Positions 11,546-22,659 of a stretch of DNA of 64,000 nucleotides are shown piece after piece. Both the position numbers and the translations under genes were made by a program. The stretch lies in the NCBI GenBank assembly GCA_022829145.1, contig CM040763.1, forward strand, positions 25,657,488 through 25,721,487, in the 5' to 3' direction. The DNA comes from Albula goreensis. Lineage: Eukaryota > Chordata > Actinopteri > Albuliformes > Albulidae. The notes under the pieces were generated by a model. The model was not told the DNA's origin and did not search any database. It saw only the letters and a program-made list of their open reading frames with translations. Every line of letters starts with the position of its first letter. Within the stretch, counting starts at the first letter, position 1.

Positions 11546-13140
11546 TGTGTATATACATACATACATACATACATACATACAGTTACCAATGTGTGTGTAT
11601 ATATATATATGTATATACACCTGCCAACTATATATATGTGTTCAGTTAAATCTGTTGAAAGAGAATCTGTTGAAAATCACAAAGAGACCTACCTACCTGC
11701 CTATCCATGTACTTACCCACTTAAACAGAACTGTAAAAACAGAACCTACCTTCAGTACTGTTACGCCCAGGGGAAGATGGGATGGGGAGGACGTATTGTT
11801 TTGTATTGGAAATACCGCTCGGTGGGAAAACACAGGCGGGGAAAACGAAATACAGTGCAAAAATGTGTATTTACAAGAGAGAACAAGTCAGTTATAAACA
11901 AAGTGCACAGTGATTCAATGGTGATATATATATTTACAAAACTATATACAAGTATATACAGGTAAAACCAAACAAGACCCGGGGAAAACAACAGGGTCCC
12001 AAAAGCACTGCCAAAGTAAAGAAAAGAACAAAACCAAACTGCAATAGTAAACAAAAGAATCTAAACTAACTAAACATTGTCAAATAATAACACTATTCTA
12101 ACAGAAGAATTAAACCAAAGTACAGGGGGTGGCAGCTGCTGCTAAACTGGTGGTCTAGACAATTCAAGAAAACTACGTGCGTGGAAATGTATGAGGGCCC
12201 CCGTCTACCCTTGACCAAGTTATTTCCCCACACACCGCACAAACAGACCACAATGAACAAGAAAACGCGAAAAACAAGAAACATACAGAGAGCGAAGGCT
12301 TTTTTACACAGAAGTGAACAAGACATGAACTATGAGCTGAGATGAGCTATAAATGGCGGGGACTTCGTGGAATATGAAGGGGTATCCTCAAACGGGGCAG
12401 CACCGGATTGGTTGGGAAGGGACCAAATGACGGAGGTGGTAAAATGAAGATGATTGATGATGGACGGCTGGATTGATGAATGGAAAGTGCGGCACGAGAG
12501 GAGACCCATCTGGCGAAAAAAAGAAACGGACATACACACACAGTACACGAACATAGAAACCACACAACAGAACTAAATGTTTACCAAAACAGTACAGTAT
12601 ATACTTACCCAGGTATATAAGTCTGCAGTAAAAGAATAAAATAAAAAATGAATTACTTACTTATATACAATGCTTATCCAAATAGAACTACTTATTATTA
12701 TTATTGTTATTATTATTATTATTCATTATTAATTACTTATTATTATTTACCCAATTAGGTCTGCTGAAACAAAATTGTTATACATCTGTATATACCTCTG
12801 TAAAGACCTAAAGTATATGGTACCACAATGATGTTCGATGTTATGTCTCCCAATCCCACGATACCCTACAACTATGCACAGTGGTAAATTTCTAAAAAAA
12901 AAAATTCAAAGGGGAATGGTCAACCTCGGAGTGGAAGGATGGTGGTATATGCCTACATTTTTTATATTCATGCATATTCATAAGAAAAAAAGACAAAGAA
13001 TGTACTTGTAACTTATTATTTAAAAAACGTGTATTATTAATTAAAAAACTATCCAGTTATTTACAATATTATTTTATTTATACAATAACAACAATATTAC
13101 TCATGTGGGATTTCAGAAACAGACCTTTACACTATCATAA
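11546..13140. other. No gene seen; AT-rich with simple repeats
   Basis: Contains an (ATAC)n tract at 11553-11581 directly at the hAT end, short TG/TA runs near 11590-11620, and a (TTA)n-rich stretch at about 12690-12745. Short open frames between 11426 and 12565 on both strands have low-complexity or overlapping composition and no recognisable motif. A possible dispersed repeat from about 11760 to 12330 could not be named. Confidence 0.5.
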
Positions 13141-13149
13141 CTGCATACA

Positions 13150-13855
13150 AGATGAGTTCCTGCAGTTTGTTGCGTATGGGGCTGCGTAGCCACAGACCAG
13201 TCAGGGTGCCTATGCTTACCTCTGTCTACTGCTGAAAGTGCCAACAATGGGCACGTGAGCATCAGAACTGGACCACAGAGCAATGGGAGATGGTGGCCTG
13301 CTCTGATTAATCACGTTTTCTTTTACATCTCGTGGATGGCCGGGGACAACATGGCACCAGGATGCACTATGGGAAGAAGGAGAGCCAGCAGAGGCAGTGT
13401 GCTGCTTTGGGCAATGTTCTGCTGGGAAACTTTCGGTCCTGCCATTCATGTGGATGTTACATTGACACGTACCGCCTACCTAAGAATTGTTGCACACCAT
13501 GTACACTCTTTCATGGAAACAGTATTCCCTCATGGCAGTGGCCTCTTTCAGCTTTCTGCCACAAAGCAAAAATGGTTCAGGAATGGCTTGAGGAACACAG
13601 CAACAAGTTGAAGGTGTTGACTCCAAATTCCCCACATCTCAATCCAATCGAGCATCTGTGGGACAAACAAGTCCGATCCATGGAAGCCCCACCTCGCAAC
13701 TTACAGGACTTACAGGATCTGCTGCTACCGTCTTGGTGCCAGATACCACAACACACCTTCAGTCGTCTAGTGGAGCCTATGCCTTGATGGGTCGGGGCTG
13801 CAAAAGGGGGACCTACACAATATTAGGCAGGTGGTCATAATATTATGGCTGTGGA
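13150..13855 (+). mobile_element. Tc1-like element, 3' part (copy 1)
   Basis: Encodes the C-terminal half of a Tc1/mariner transposase in broken frames: WAREHQ-like and DGRGQH regions, then AIHVDVTLTRT, HPFMETVFP-like sequence and SPHLNPIEHLWDK, where the last part carries the catalytic region. The end reads CAGGTGGTCATAATATTATGGCTG near 13828-13851, typical of this Tc1 group's inverted terminus. The 5' half is absent. The copy at 56977-57980 is the same family and keeps the 5' half, so it confirms the assignment. Frameshifts near 13260-13350 and 13550-13600 make it dead. Confidence 0.85.
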
Positions 13856-13859
13856 ATAT

Positions 13860-14890
13860 TTTCTATTAAAAATAAAACATGATTGACTGGTTATCATCTC
13901 ACCTGTCATTTTCTTCTGTACTAAAAAACTTCTAAGGTACTGCTCAACCGGTCGCGTAGCCATTTTAAACTGTAGCATCTGCAATCCTCGTCCAAAGCAA
14001 AACTCGTGGTGAAGTTGCATTAGACAATGAGAGGCATGCATTTGCAGGCTCCAAGCAAATAAGAAATAAGCAATCAAAAGCCAAAAAAGCACAGAGGATA
14101 CAAAACAACAGAAACTTGATTGCAAATAACATAAGATTGACATCTAAATATCGCTGATAGGTTTTGTCTTTTCATGATTAGGCGATAAATAGCATAGATA
14201 ATTCCATTAATAATTCCATCGCTCCGATAAAAGGAGCAATGAGGGTGCAACAGGTGTTAAGTGTGTCACCAGTGTTGGGAGACAGTTCTGGAGAGCAGCA
14301 CAGTGAATGAGAATGTGTAATAGAATAACAAAGGGATGTCACCATATCCGACCAGATCCAAATGGCACAATCTGAACAATCACCATTTCATATTTGTGTG
14401 CACCATTAGCTGCAGTTTTTTTTTACTGGTCAGTTTCATGGTTCGTGTGACAGAGCCGTGATACACACACGTTAACAAATGAGAATGTTCCTAAAGAGCA
14501 AATGTTCATGCCAAAAGCCAAGCTGTGCAGGTTACATTTTTTTATTTGCCCAGTCGTTGAGAAGACAGGGAGAGTGGAAGAGGAAAAAGTACAGAACTGG
14601 TGGTTACAGTTTTTTTTTGACTAGCGGATTGTTTTTAATTTAAAATTAAAGTATAGGTTATAGGTTGTAAATGGTACATGCTGGTCGGTCCTAAGATTTT
14701 GCTCTTCTTTTTTAGAGCTGTGTACCCCTGCCCTAACTCGTGCACTAATTAAACCATTCTGGTGTTCACATCAAATGTGACATCGCTCCTTTTAGAATTG
14801 TGTAGACGTGAAAACACTTTTGTGATAGGCATCACCATTGCGGATGCAAAAGGTGCACTCCAACAATAAAATGCCACAGAAGGGCGTGCT
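13860..14890. other. No gene seen
   Basis: Non-coding stretch between the Tc1 fragment and the Sushi-like element. A 102-codon open frame at 13835-14143 (minus) is hydrophobic and low in information, and overlaps the Tc1 end. Nothing else is supported. Confidence 0.45.
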
Positions 14891-14939
14891 CTGGTAACTC
14901 ATCCGTTAGAGCGCATGCCACGTAAGGCCAAAGCCCTAC

Positions 14940-17900
14940 TGCAGCAGCCCGGCCCTGAATCCGGCCAGGGCCCCACGCTGCATGCTGGTGCTGGTGTTTT
15001 GGCAGGAACGTCAGGGTGCAGTCTACGAAAGTCCTCGATGAGGGTAGGGTCCGAGCCGGGACCCAGCAACGTTCCTCCGGTCCGTAGCCCTCCCAGACTA
15101 CCAGATATTGGAACCCACGACCCCGACGCCGAACCCCCAGCAGACAGCTACTGTGTACGACTACGACCCATCGATGAGGCGGGGGTTGGGGGGGTCTTGG
15201 ACTCAGGGCACAGAGGACTGCAGCGGACAGGCTTGACCCGCGACACGTGGAAAGTAAGGTGAATGCGACGGAGGGAATGGGGGAGCTGGAGCCGGACAGC
15301 AGCAGGGCTGACGAACTTTGTGATGGGGAAGGAGCCGATGAAGTGTGGAGCCAGCTTGCGGGACTCGACTCTCAGGGGAAGGTCTTTAGTGGAGAGCCAC
15401 AACCTTTGTCCCTGCAGGTAGCGAGGAGCCTTTGAGTGATGGCTGTCCGCTGTCCTCTTAATCCTGCGAGCAGCACGTAACAACCCCGATCTGGTGCGCC
15501 TCCAGGTGCGGTGACAGTGCCAGACAAACGCCACTGCTGAAGGCACCCCCACCTCCTTCTCCTGGGCGGGGAACAGCGGGGGTTCATACCCCAAACGGCA
15601 CTGGAATGGAGACAGGCCGTTGGAGGAGGAAGGCAGGGAGTTAATAGAGTACCCGACCCATGGCAGCTGGCGACTCCAGGACCCTGGCTCTTGCGAGGTG
15701 AGACACCGCAGGACGGTCTCCATCTGCTGGTTGGCCCTCTCCGTCTGTCCGTTGGACTGCGGGTGAAACCCTGAGGAGAGGCTAACAGATGCACCGAGTA
15801 ATTTGCAGAAAGCTTTCCAGAAGTGAGACGTAAACTGAGGCCCCCGATCCGACACCACGTCAACAGGCAATCCGTGTAACTTGAACACATGCTGGACAAG
15901 TAATTCAGCCGTCTCCTTTCCAATCCCGTCACAAAGTCCAGTGCAATGTGCGACCAGGGCCTCCTGGGAACCGGCAGAGGGCGCAGCAGACCAGCGGGAG
16001 AGGCAGTGGAGGGCTTGTTCCGAGCGCAGACAGAGCAGGCAGACACAAAGTCCTGGATATCCTCATCCATAGCGGGCAACCAGAATCTCTGGCAGATGAA
16101 GGCCTTAGTGCGACGGACCCCTGGGTGGCACGCTAACTGGGAGGAGTGCCCCCACTGCAAGACCTGCAAGCGGACAGACTGTGGAACAAAGAGCAGGTTA
16201 TCAGGACAGGCACTGGGCGCAGGACCTACCTGATGGGCAGCGTGTATCACTGCCTCAATGTCCCACAGTGCCGCCGCCAGCCAGCAGCGGGATGGCAGGA
16301 TAGAATCCCCCTCAGTGGGCTCCTCCGCGGCTGCAGACTTCCTGGACAGGGCATCGGGTTTCCCGTTCTTGGAGCCAGGCCGAAAAGAGAGGATAAAATT
16401 GAAGCAATCGAAGAATAAGGACCACCGGGCTTGCCAAGGATTGAGCCGTTTGGCCGACCGCAGATACTTCAGGTTCTTGTGGTCATACCAGGAACGGAAC
16501 CTCTAAGCCCTCCAACCAGTGCATTCATTCCTCGAGTGCCAACCTCACTGCCAGCAGCTCCCGGTCTGTCGTAATTTCTCTCCGTAGGGGTGAGGCAGTG
16601 GGAGAAAAAAGCACAGGGGTGCAACTTGCCATCCGCTGCAGAGACTTGAGAGAGAACAGCCCCCACCCCCACATCTGAGGCATCCACCTCCACCACAAAC
16701 TGTCGAGACGGATCTGGCTGGATCAGGACAGGGGCTGAAGTGAAACGCACCTTTAGTTCCTGAAAGGCTTGCTCCGCAGAGGATGTCCAGGCAAACCTTT
16801 GGGTGGCTGACGTCAGCGCGGTGAGAGGAGCAGCTACAGAACCATAGTTCCGGATGAAGCGCCAGTAAAAGTTAGCGAACCCCAGGAATCGCTGCAACTC
16901 TCATCCAGATTCAGGTTGTGGCCACTCCACCACCGCCCGGACCTTCCGATGATCCATCTGGATGCCTTCTGTGGAGACTACAAACCCCAGAAAAGAGACA
17001 GACTCGCGATGGAACTCATATTTCTCTGCCTTGACAAACAGCCGATTCTCCAGGAGTCTCTGGAGCACCCGACATACATACTGGGAGTGCTTGGTGCTGG
17101 AGCGGGAGAATATCAAAATGTCGTCCAGGTACACGTAGAAAAACTGGCCAATCATTTCCCGCAGCACATCATTTACTAGGGCCTGGAAGACCCCTGGGGA
17201 AAGTCCAAACGGCATAACTAAATATTCATAGTGGCCTGTAGGAGCGTAAATGCTGTCTTCCACTCATCTCCCTCCCGTATTCGGACCAGATGGTAGGCGT
17301 TCCGAAGGTCCAGTTTAGTAAACATGGTCACTCCCTGCAGGGTCTCAAAAGCAGAGGACATTAGCGGCAGAGGGTAACGATTCTTAACCGTGATGGTATT
17401 GTGTCCTCGATAATTGATGCAGGGGCGCAGTCCACTGTCCTTCTTGCCCACAAAGAAGAATCCTGCACCGGCAGGAGACGATGAGGGTCTGATGAGTCCA
17501 GCAGCCAGTGACTCCTGGATGTATTTGTTCATCACCTCGGTTTCTGGATGAGAGAGGGAGAACAAGTGGCCCCTGGGAGGCGATATACCTGGTAGGAGGT
17601 CGATGGCACAGTCATAAGGACGGTGGGGTGCAGGGAAGTGGCGCGGGTCTTGCTGAACACCTTCCTCAGGTCCAGATATTCAGGTGGGACAGCAGACAGA
17701 TCACTAGTCTCCCCCGCAGTGGATCTGGCTGACGACATGAGAACCTGAGCATCTTGAAGACAATGAGACATGCAATAGGGACTCCACTCCAGAATGCGAT
17801 TGGTGGCCCAGTCCACCCAGGGATTATGCTTAGCGAGCCAGGGGTGCCCCAATACCACAGGTTCAGCGGAGGAGTGACGTGGGTGATGCGGATGAGTGGG

Positions 17901-18172
17901 GCACCGGTGATTGCAAGGGCCTCCAGGGGGTTCTGGAGAGGTGTACTGGGTATCTGGAGATGAGCGGTGAACTGGGCGTCCATGAAGTTCCCGTCTGCCC
18001 CCGAAACCACGAGGACAGAGACGACCCGAACATCACTGTTGACCAGGAGGGAAGCAGACAGCACCGAGCGGGAGTCAGAAAAAGGTGGAATCGGGGTAAC
18101 GCTCACCTGTAATCCCCCCACTACTGGTGAGCGTTGGCTTCTTAGTGGGCAGGTGGTAAGGAAATGGCCCAC
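14940..18172 (-). pseudogene. Sushi-like pol: protease, RT, RNase H, integrase, chromodomain
   Basis: The protease region (about 17800-18172) reads VLVVSGADGNFMD, where the family normally has D-S-G; the catalytic Asp appears as Val. RT (16901-17700) has [40 protein letters not shown] and [11 protein letters not shown]. RNase H (about 16250-16897) has [18 protein letters not shown]. Integrase (15148-16250) has the H-H-C-C zinc motif, [18 protein letters not shown] and NGQTERANQ, which supply the D, D and E. The chromodomain (about 14940-15170) shows [20 protein letters not shown]. Frame breaks occur near 17560, 17230, 16900, 16500 and 15900. Confidence 0.88.
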
Positions 18173-19044
18173 TCTCCCACATTAGGGACAAGCAGCGGAC
18201 CTGATGCAACGCTGGCGTTCGGCAGGTGTCAGCTGTGTACGGTCTCTCGGCCAGGCCTCAGGGGTACGGGCCACGGTGAACCTCCCCGGACGTGTCTCTG
18301 TGGATCTGTGGTCGAGGCGCAACCTCTCCAGCCTCTCCCGGCAACGGATGGACAGGCACTGATCAATGCGGACAGCCATTTCCACGAGGGTGTCGAAGCT
18401 GTCCGGTAAATCATGGGTGATTAGCCTGTCCTTAATGTCATCCACGAGGCTGTGGAGGAAGACATCAAACTGGGCATCCAGGTTCCATCCGCTGGAGGCA
18501 GCCACGGTGCAGAAGTCTATGGCATAGTCCGAAACCGAGTTGCTGCCCTGGCGCATCTGCAGCATCTCCCGGGCGGCCTCCCTACCATATCGAGAACGGT
18601 CGATCACCCTCCTCATCTCCTCCATGAAGGCGTCCAGGGTAGAACAGACAGGTGACTGGGCATCCCACACTGCCGTGCCCCATTCCCTAGCTCGGCCGGT
18701 AAGGAGTGTGATGATATAAGCCATTCTGGCTCGGTCTGTGGGGAAAGTGGAGGGCTGCAGTTCGAATACCAGGGAGCACTGTGACAGGAAGGAGCGGCAG
18801 GTGCACGGATCCCCAGCATAGGGTTCAGGAGGTGGAAGGCGTGGCTCTGCTCCAGCTGGAGTGGGTGGTGTCTGGGCAGAGGAAGCAGGAGGGACCGCCG
18901 TCATTTCATGCCCCGCTGGAGTTGTTGGAACTGCGCGGATAGCTCGGTCAGGCTGACCGCGAAGGATTCCAGCATCAGTCTTAGAGAATCCAGCTGGCTC
19001 TGTTGTCGGCAGAGGTGCACTCCCTGCCGGTCCGCTGAGTCCAT
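18170..19044 (-). pseudogene. Sushi-like gag
   Basis: Starts at ATG 19042-19044, just inside the 5' LTR. The first 48 codons (glutamine- and leucine-rich, coiled-coil-like) end at a TGA overlapping the next frame's ATG at 18901-18904, probably a decay frameshift. The main frame carries a proline-rich linker and then the capsid core with FELQPSTFPTDRARMAYI and GRAREWGTAVWD, close to the PEG10/RTL capsid pattern. The nucleocapsid knuckle reads ACP, stop, CGRVGHFLTTCP, so a stop has replaced a residue within the CCHC motif near 18180. Confidence 0.83.
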
Positions 19045-19061
19045 GACTGGCGAGTTTGTAC

Positions 19062-19390
19062 TGTCAGGACTCAGATAGGACTCCGACGCGGACGTAACTT
19101 TTAAGGGATTTATTAACAGCAGCCAAAGTCCGAAATCCAGAAACGTAGTTGAAAAACAGGAAATGGTCATGACCGGGGCGACACAGCAAAAGCACAAAAA
19201 CACAATCCGAAAGAATGGTCAAAAGGGCAGGCAGGTAAATATCAAAAACCAGAAGACACGGCAACAGTACAAAAACACCAGGCAGAGAATCGAAAAACCA
19301 AAAAACAGACAGGGTAATAACGGGCAGACAGAAACAGGGAAAAAGGCTTGTAGTGCAACAGACCATGAACAACTAAGACGAACTCGCAGT
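19062..19390 (-). repeat. Sushi-like LTR, 5' copy (truncated)
   Basis: On the minus strand it ends CTGAGTCCTGACA just before gag and has AATAAA (plus-strand TTTATT at 19109-19114). Its outer part is missing at about 19390. It shares sequence with the LTR pieces at 39366-39655 and 62167-62648, for example the block around GCTACAAGCCTTTT. Confidence 0.72.
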
Positions 19391-21960
19391 GGTTATTCAT
19401 CTTTTAATTATATTATTAGTGGGTGATATCCAATAAAATCCTGGCCCCATGGATCCTCCAACCTTAGGCCAAATGACAAACTCTCCAAAACTTTTAAATG
19501 AAACATTATATTCACAACTCACAGATTTGTGGCGGACGGCGGGTGTGGAACACGCTCGACAATGTGTTCCTGAGTCTGCATGCGTGGAGATGGTGTTCGG
19601 AAGCAGTAAGCTGGAGTGGGAGCACGGTGAGATGGAGCGTACGGTTGTCCCGGGGGGACACGGATCGTGTTGTCCTCAGCACAGGGGGTGCAGTGAAACT
19701 CTGATTGCCCAGTTGCCACTGGATGATGTGGATTTTTCCAGGTGCATAGGACACCCGAGCACTTGCGAGCCAGTTCACAGGTTGAGTCATTGGTACCTGG
19801 TACCAGTTAGTGCACCTCAGGGATTCCCCAGCAGTTTTCCCATTGAACCGGATTTAAAATCAAAATCAAAACTGAATTCTAAATCTAATCGGAACTGTGC
19901 TGCTGTGATTAAACAAAGGCAGAATTCATTTTTTCAAACAGTTAATCATGCTAAGGTCATTTGGTATCATAATTTTCTAAAAACACGCAAATATTCCAGT
20001 AGAAAAAGATCTCTGCCCTAGGTTAATGTATTGATTCGAAAACTGATATAACAGAGAGATTTTGCACTTAAAAGCTTTTTAAAGAGTCGTTCCAATACTG
20101 ATATGATTATATACAAGGGGCTAAGAAACTGGGTGATGAAAGAATTTAGAGAAACACAAAAGTCACCTATTACATATCAGTGATTAGAGAAGTGAAAGGA
20201 AATAATAAGTTAATTTGGAAACAAATAAATAGTCTAAAAGAGCACAGATCTCACATTTTCTTGGTAGATCGTGGGGAATTCAATTATTTGTGTCATTATG
20301 GACGTTTGACCCTTATTGCCTTTCAGTAATATCTCTGAAGTCATGTTATGACACTTGCTGGCTTAGTGAATGTACTACAATTTATTTTTCTACCTTTGAG
20401 TTTTCCGCTCCAAATAGACATGGTTTTGACACCTCTTAAGTGCAAAGGTTTCTCTTTGGACAAAGTGCCCCATAATTTTCATTGTACTCAAATTTGTTTA
20501 CAGAGGACACTCCCAGACATTGTGCTTCTACCCTGCTTTATTACATCAAAGATGCAAGTAGCTTTGTGCTTCTGCATTTTTCCTGTTGTGGTGTGGGCAT
20601 GTTGCCGAAAATAATTTTGGTATCTTTACATACCTTGATGAACAAATTTCAGTGATCAAAGCAATTTGTTTCGATTGGATAGTGTGTGTTTTCACAGCAT
20701 TCCTGTACATGATCAAAACTAATGTTTACAGTTTGTGTGTTTTTAGAGAGATTTACAAACTGCATATTACCCAAGACAAACTTACTGCAGCATTATCATT
20801 GTTGCTGAGTTTGTGCTGAAAACAAAAACATGAAGCACTTTGAACTCCCTGCGAGTAAAATTGATGACATTCACACAAATTACGAATTAAAACCTAATAC
20901 AAGCAATTTTACCAAAGATTTCCATGCTTGTGTTCCCACGGCTGGCTGTGTAAGTAAAGTGGGATCCGTCCCTTCATTAACAACATGGTTGTTGTACTCA
21001 TTTTGAGAATTTTATTGTTTTTATTGTTAACAGTGCGCATACAAGCTAGTCCCTTAGCTACTGAGGGAGAGTATGTGTAGGATGGAAGACTCATAAATAA
21101 AATGTTCAGATGAAACAGTAACTGTTTGAGTCAGTAACATCATGACTATGACGTCTGTATTAGCCAGCTACACAGTGTCTGATAAGCTGGTGAGGTGGTT
21201 AATGTTGCAGTGGTGTCTGTCATCTCAAACATATGTATGTGGAAATGGTGACTATAAGCTACATTGTACTCATTTATTGAAATTAAATAGAATATTTCCA
21301 TTTATTGTAAAATTTGACATGGTAGATCAAACAACGTACATGGAAGACTTGATGTTAAAAATTCTGAAAGTGTGAAACCACTACTGGCGGTCCAGTAATT
21401 ATAATGTTGCCATAATATTCATTTGTAAGTGGAACCTTCAGTGAAGTTGAATGAGCTTTTATATTTTGGTAAGGCCACTTTCACTGGAACTACTTCATAA
21501 CCGTGCATTATTACCATGCATTCACTGGGAAATAATGCACACCCCTCCAGCCAATCAGAAACAAGTATTTAACCATGCCATGGTATAATCTGCAGACTAA
21601 TTGATTATCAAAAGAATTATTAGTTAAAACTAATATATGAAAAAAGCTCATAGTCACTGGCACACAATGCAACTCACAATCTAACCCCAGACACCTTTTT
21701 ATTTATTATATGATTTTGCCTTCACAAAAATTCACTTCGCAATGCTTGGTCTGCTGCCACACTACTTATGTGTCTGTATCACACAGAAAAGTGTCAGACA
21801 ATACTCTGCATTCTCGGGGTTGCTTTACGCTTTCTTTCCCAAGTGCCTTTTGTGTATTCTGCACCTTCAACATGGAATACATTTATTTATGCTGCTGCCT
21901 GTCTTGGCCAGGTCATCCTTTGAAAAAGAGTTTTTTAATCTCAATGGGACTTTTCCTGGT
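19391..21960. other. No gene seen
   Basis: No convincing coding region. The open frame at 19449-20021 is not supported by any motif. A 10-bp perfect inverted repeat, GTGCATTATT at 21503-21512 and AATAATGCAC at 21531-21540, lies in a MITE-like palindromic patch. A pure A run occupies 21972-21992. Confidence 0.45.
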
Positions 21961-21992
21961 TACATAAAGGTTAAAAAAAAAAAAAAAAAAAA

Positions 21993-22505
21993 ACAACATT
22001 AACGTTACTTAGACACCGCAAGTTAGAAGCAAGTTTCTGACCATACAACTTACTTCTTGTGCCCTCTGACTCCACTGTTTCATTTCCTGGGCTGTCTGTC
22101 AGGGTAATTGGCTCATCACAGCTTAAGGCATCCTTCACCTTTGCTGTTATTCTTTCAAAAGTTGCATCAGCTTCCAAAAAGTGAATGACCACTGTCCTGG
22201 AAGTACTGAGCTTTTCATTCACTATTTCGGCAATATGGATTGACCCGGGGGTAAATCAGACTGTAATTAAAAATTACACCAATGGGCCAAAATTTTGTTA
22301 ATATGTTATAGGATGATGTTGCTGGGAACAGGCCGCTAGCTCGTGTAGTTGCAGGAGAAGCTTGTGGTGTTTTGGTGGAAGCAGAAGCAGAGGGAGAAAG
22401 TGAGTGTCCGTGCATGAAGGCAAAGGGAACACCAGCAGTGGATAGGTCTGTGCTTGCAGGGAGCTGACTTTGATCTGGATCTCCGTGGACCTCAATGACC
22501 GCAAT
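21993..22505 (-). other. Exon-like open frames, unidentified
   Basis: Two adjoining minus-strand open stretches look more protein-like than the surroundings. One (about 22215-22500) is Ser/Pro/Thr-rich and includes VHGDPDQSQLPASTDLS. The other (about 22050-22222) includes NEKLSTSRTVVIHFLEAD and a possible splice donor AA|GTAAGT near 22050. A splice-acceptor-like TTTTTAATTACAG lies near 22264, but an in-frame TGA follows it directly. It could be a decayed exon pair of a host or transposon-derived gene. I do not recognise the product. Confidence 0.3.
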
Positions 22506-22659
22506 GTAAAAGATTGAGGCTCTGGAAATATTGTGGTGTTTGCATCATCTGTAATTTACAGACTACTGCATTGACCTGTTTAATTGGATAGAATGAAAAA
22601 TAAAAGTTTAAAGAACATTGTAATTAAACAGTAAAAAAAACTAATGCTCACAGATTCAC

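Larger units (their letters stand above)
14930..19390 (-). mobile_element. Sushi-like Ty3/Gypsy chromovirus
   Basis: A minus-strand LTR retrotransposon with, in order, a partial 5' LTR, gag, protease, RT, RNase H, integrase and a chromodomain. The Gag core resembles the fish Sushi-ichi family, which is related to mammalian PEG10 and RTL genes. The 3' LTR is not present on the left. The chromodomain after integrase, which directs insertion to marked chromatin in chromoviruses, places it in that group. Several frameshifts and stops show it is inactive. Confidence 0.88.

Noticed and set aside
14885-14965. tRNA or tRNA-derived SINE: a box-A-like GTTAGAGCGCATGCC and a box-B-like GGCCCTGAATCC
   Set aside because: The stretch does not fold into a cloverleaf by eye and overlaps the end of the Sushi-like element, whose sequence explains the right part.
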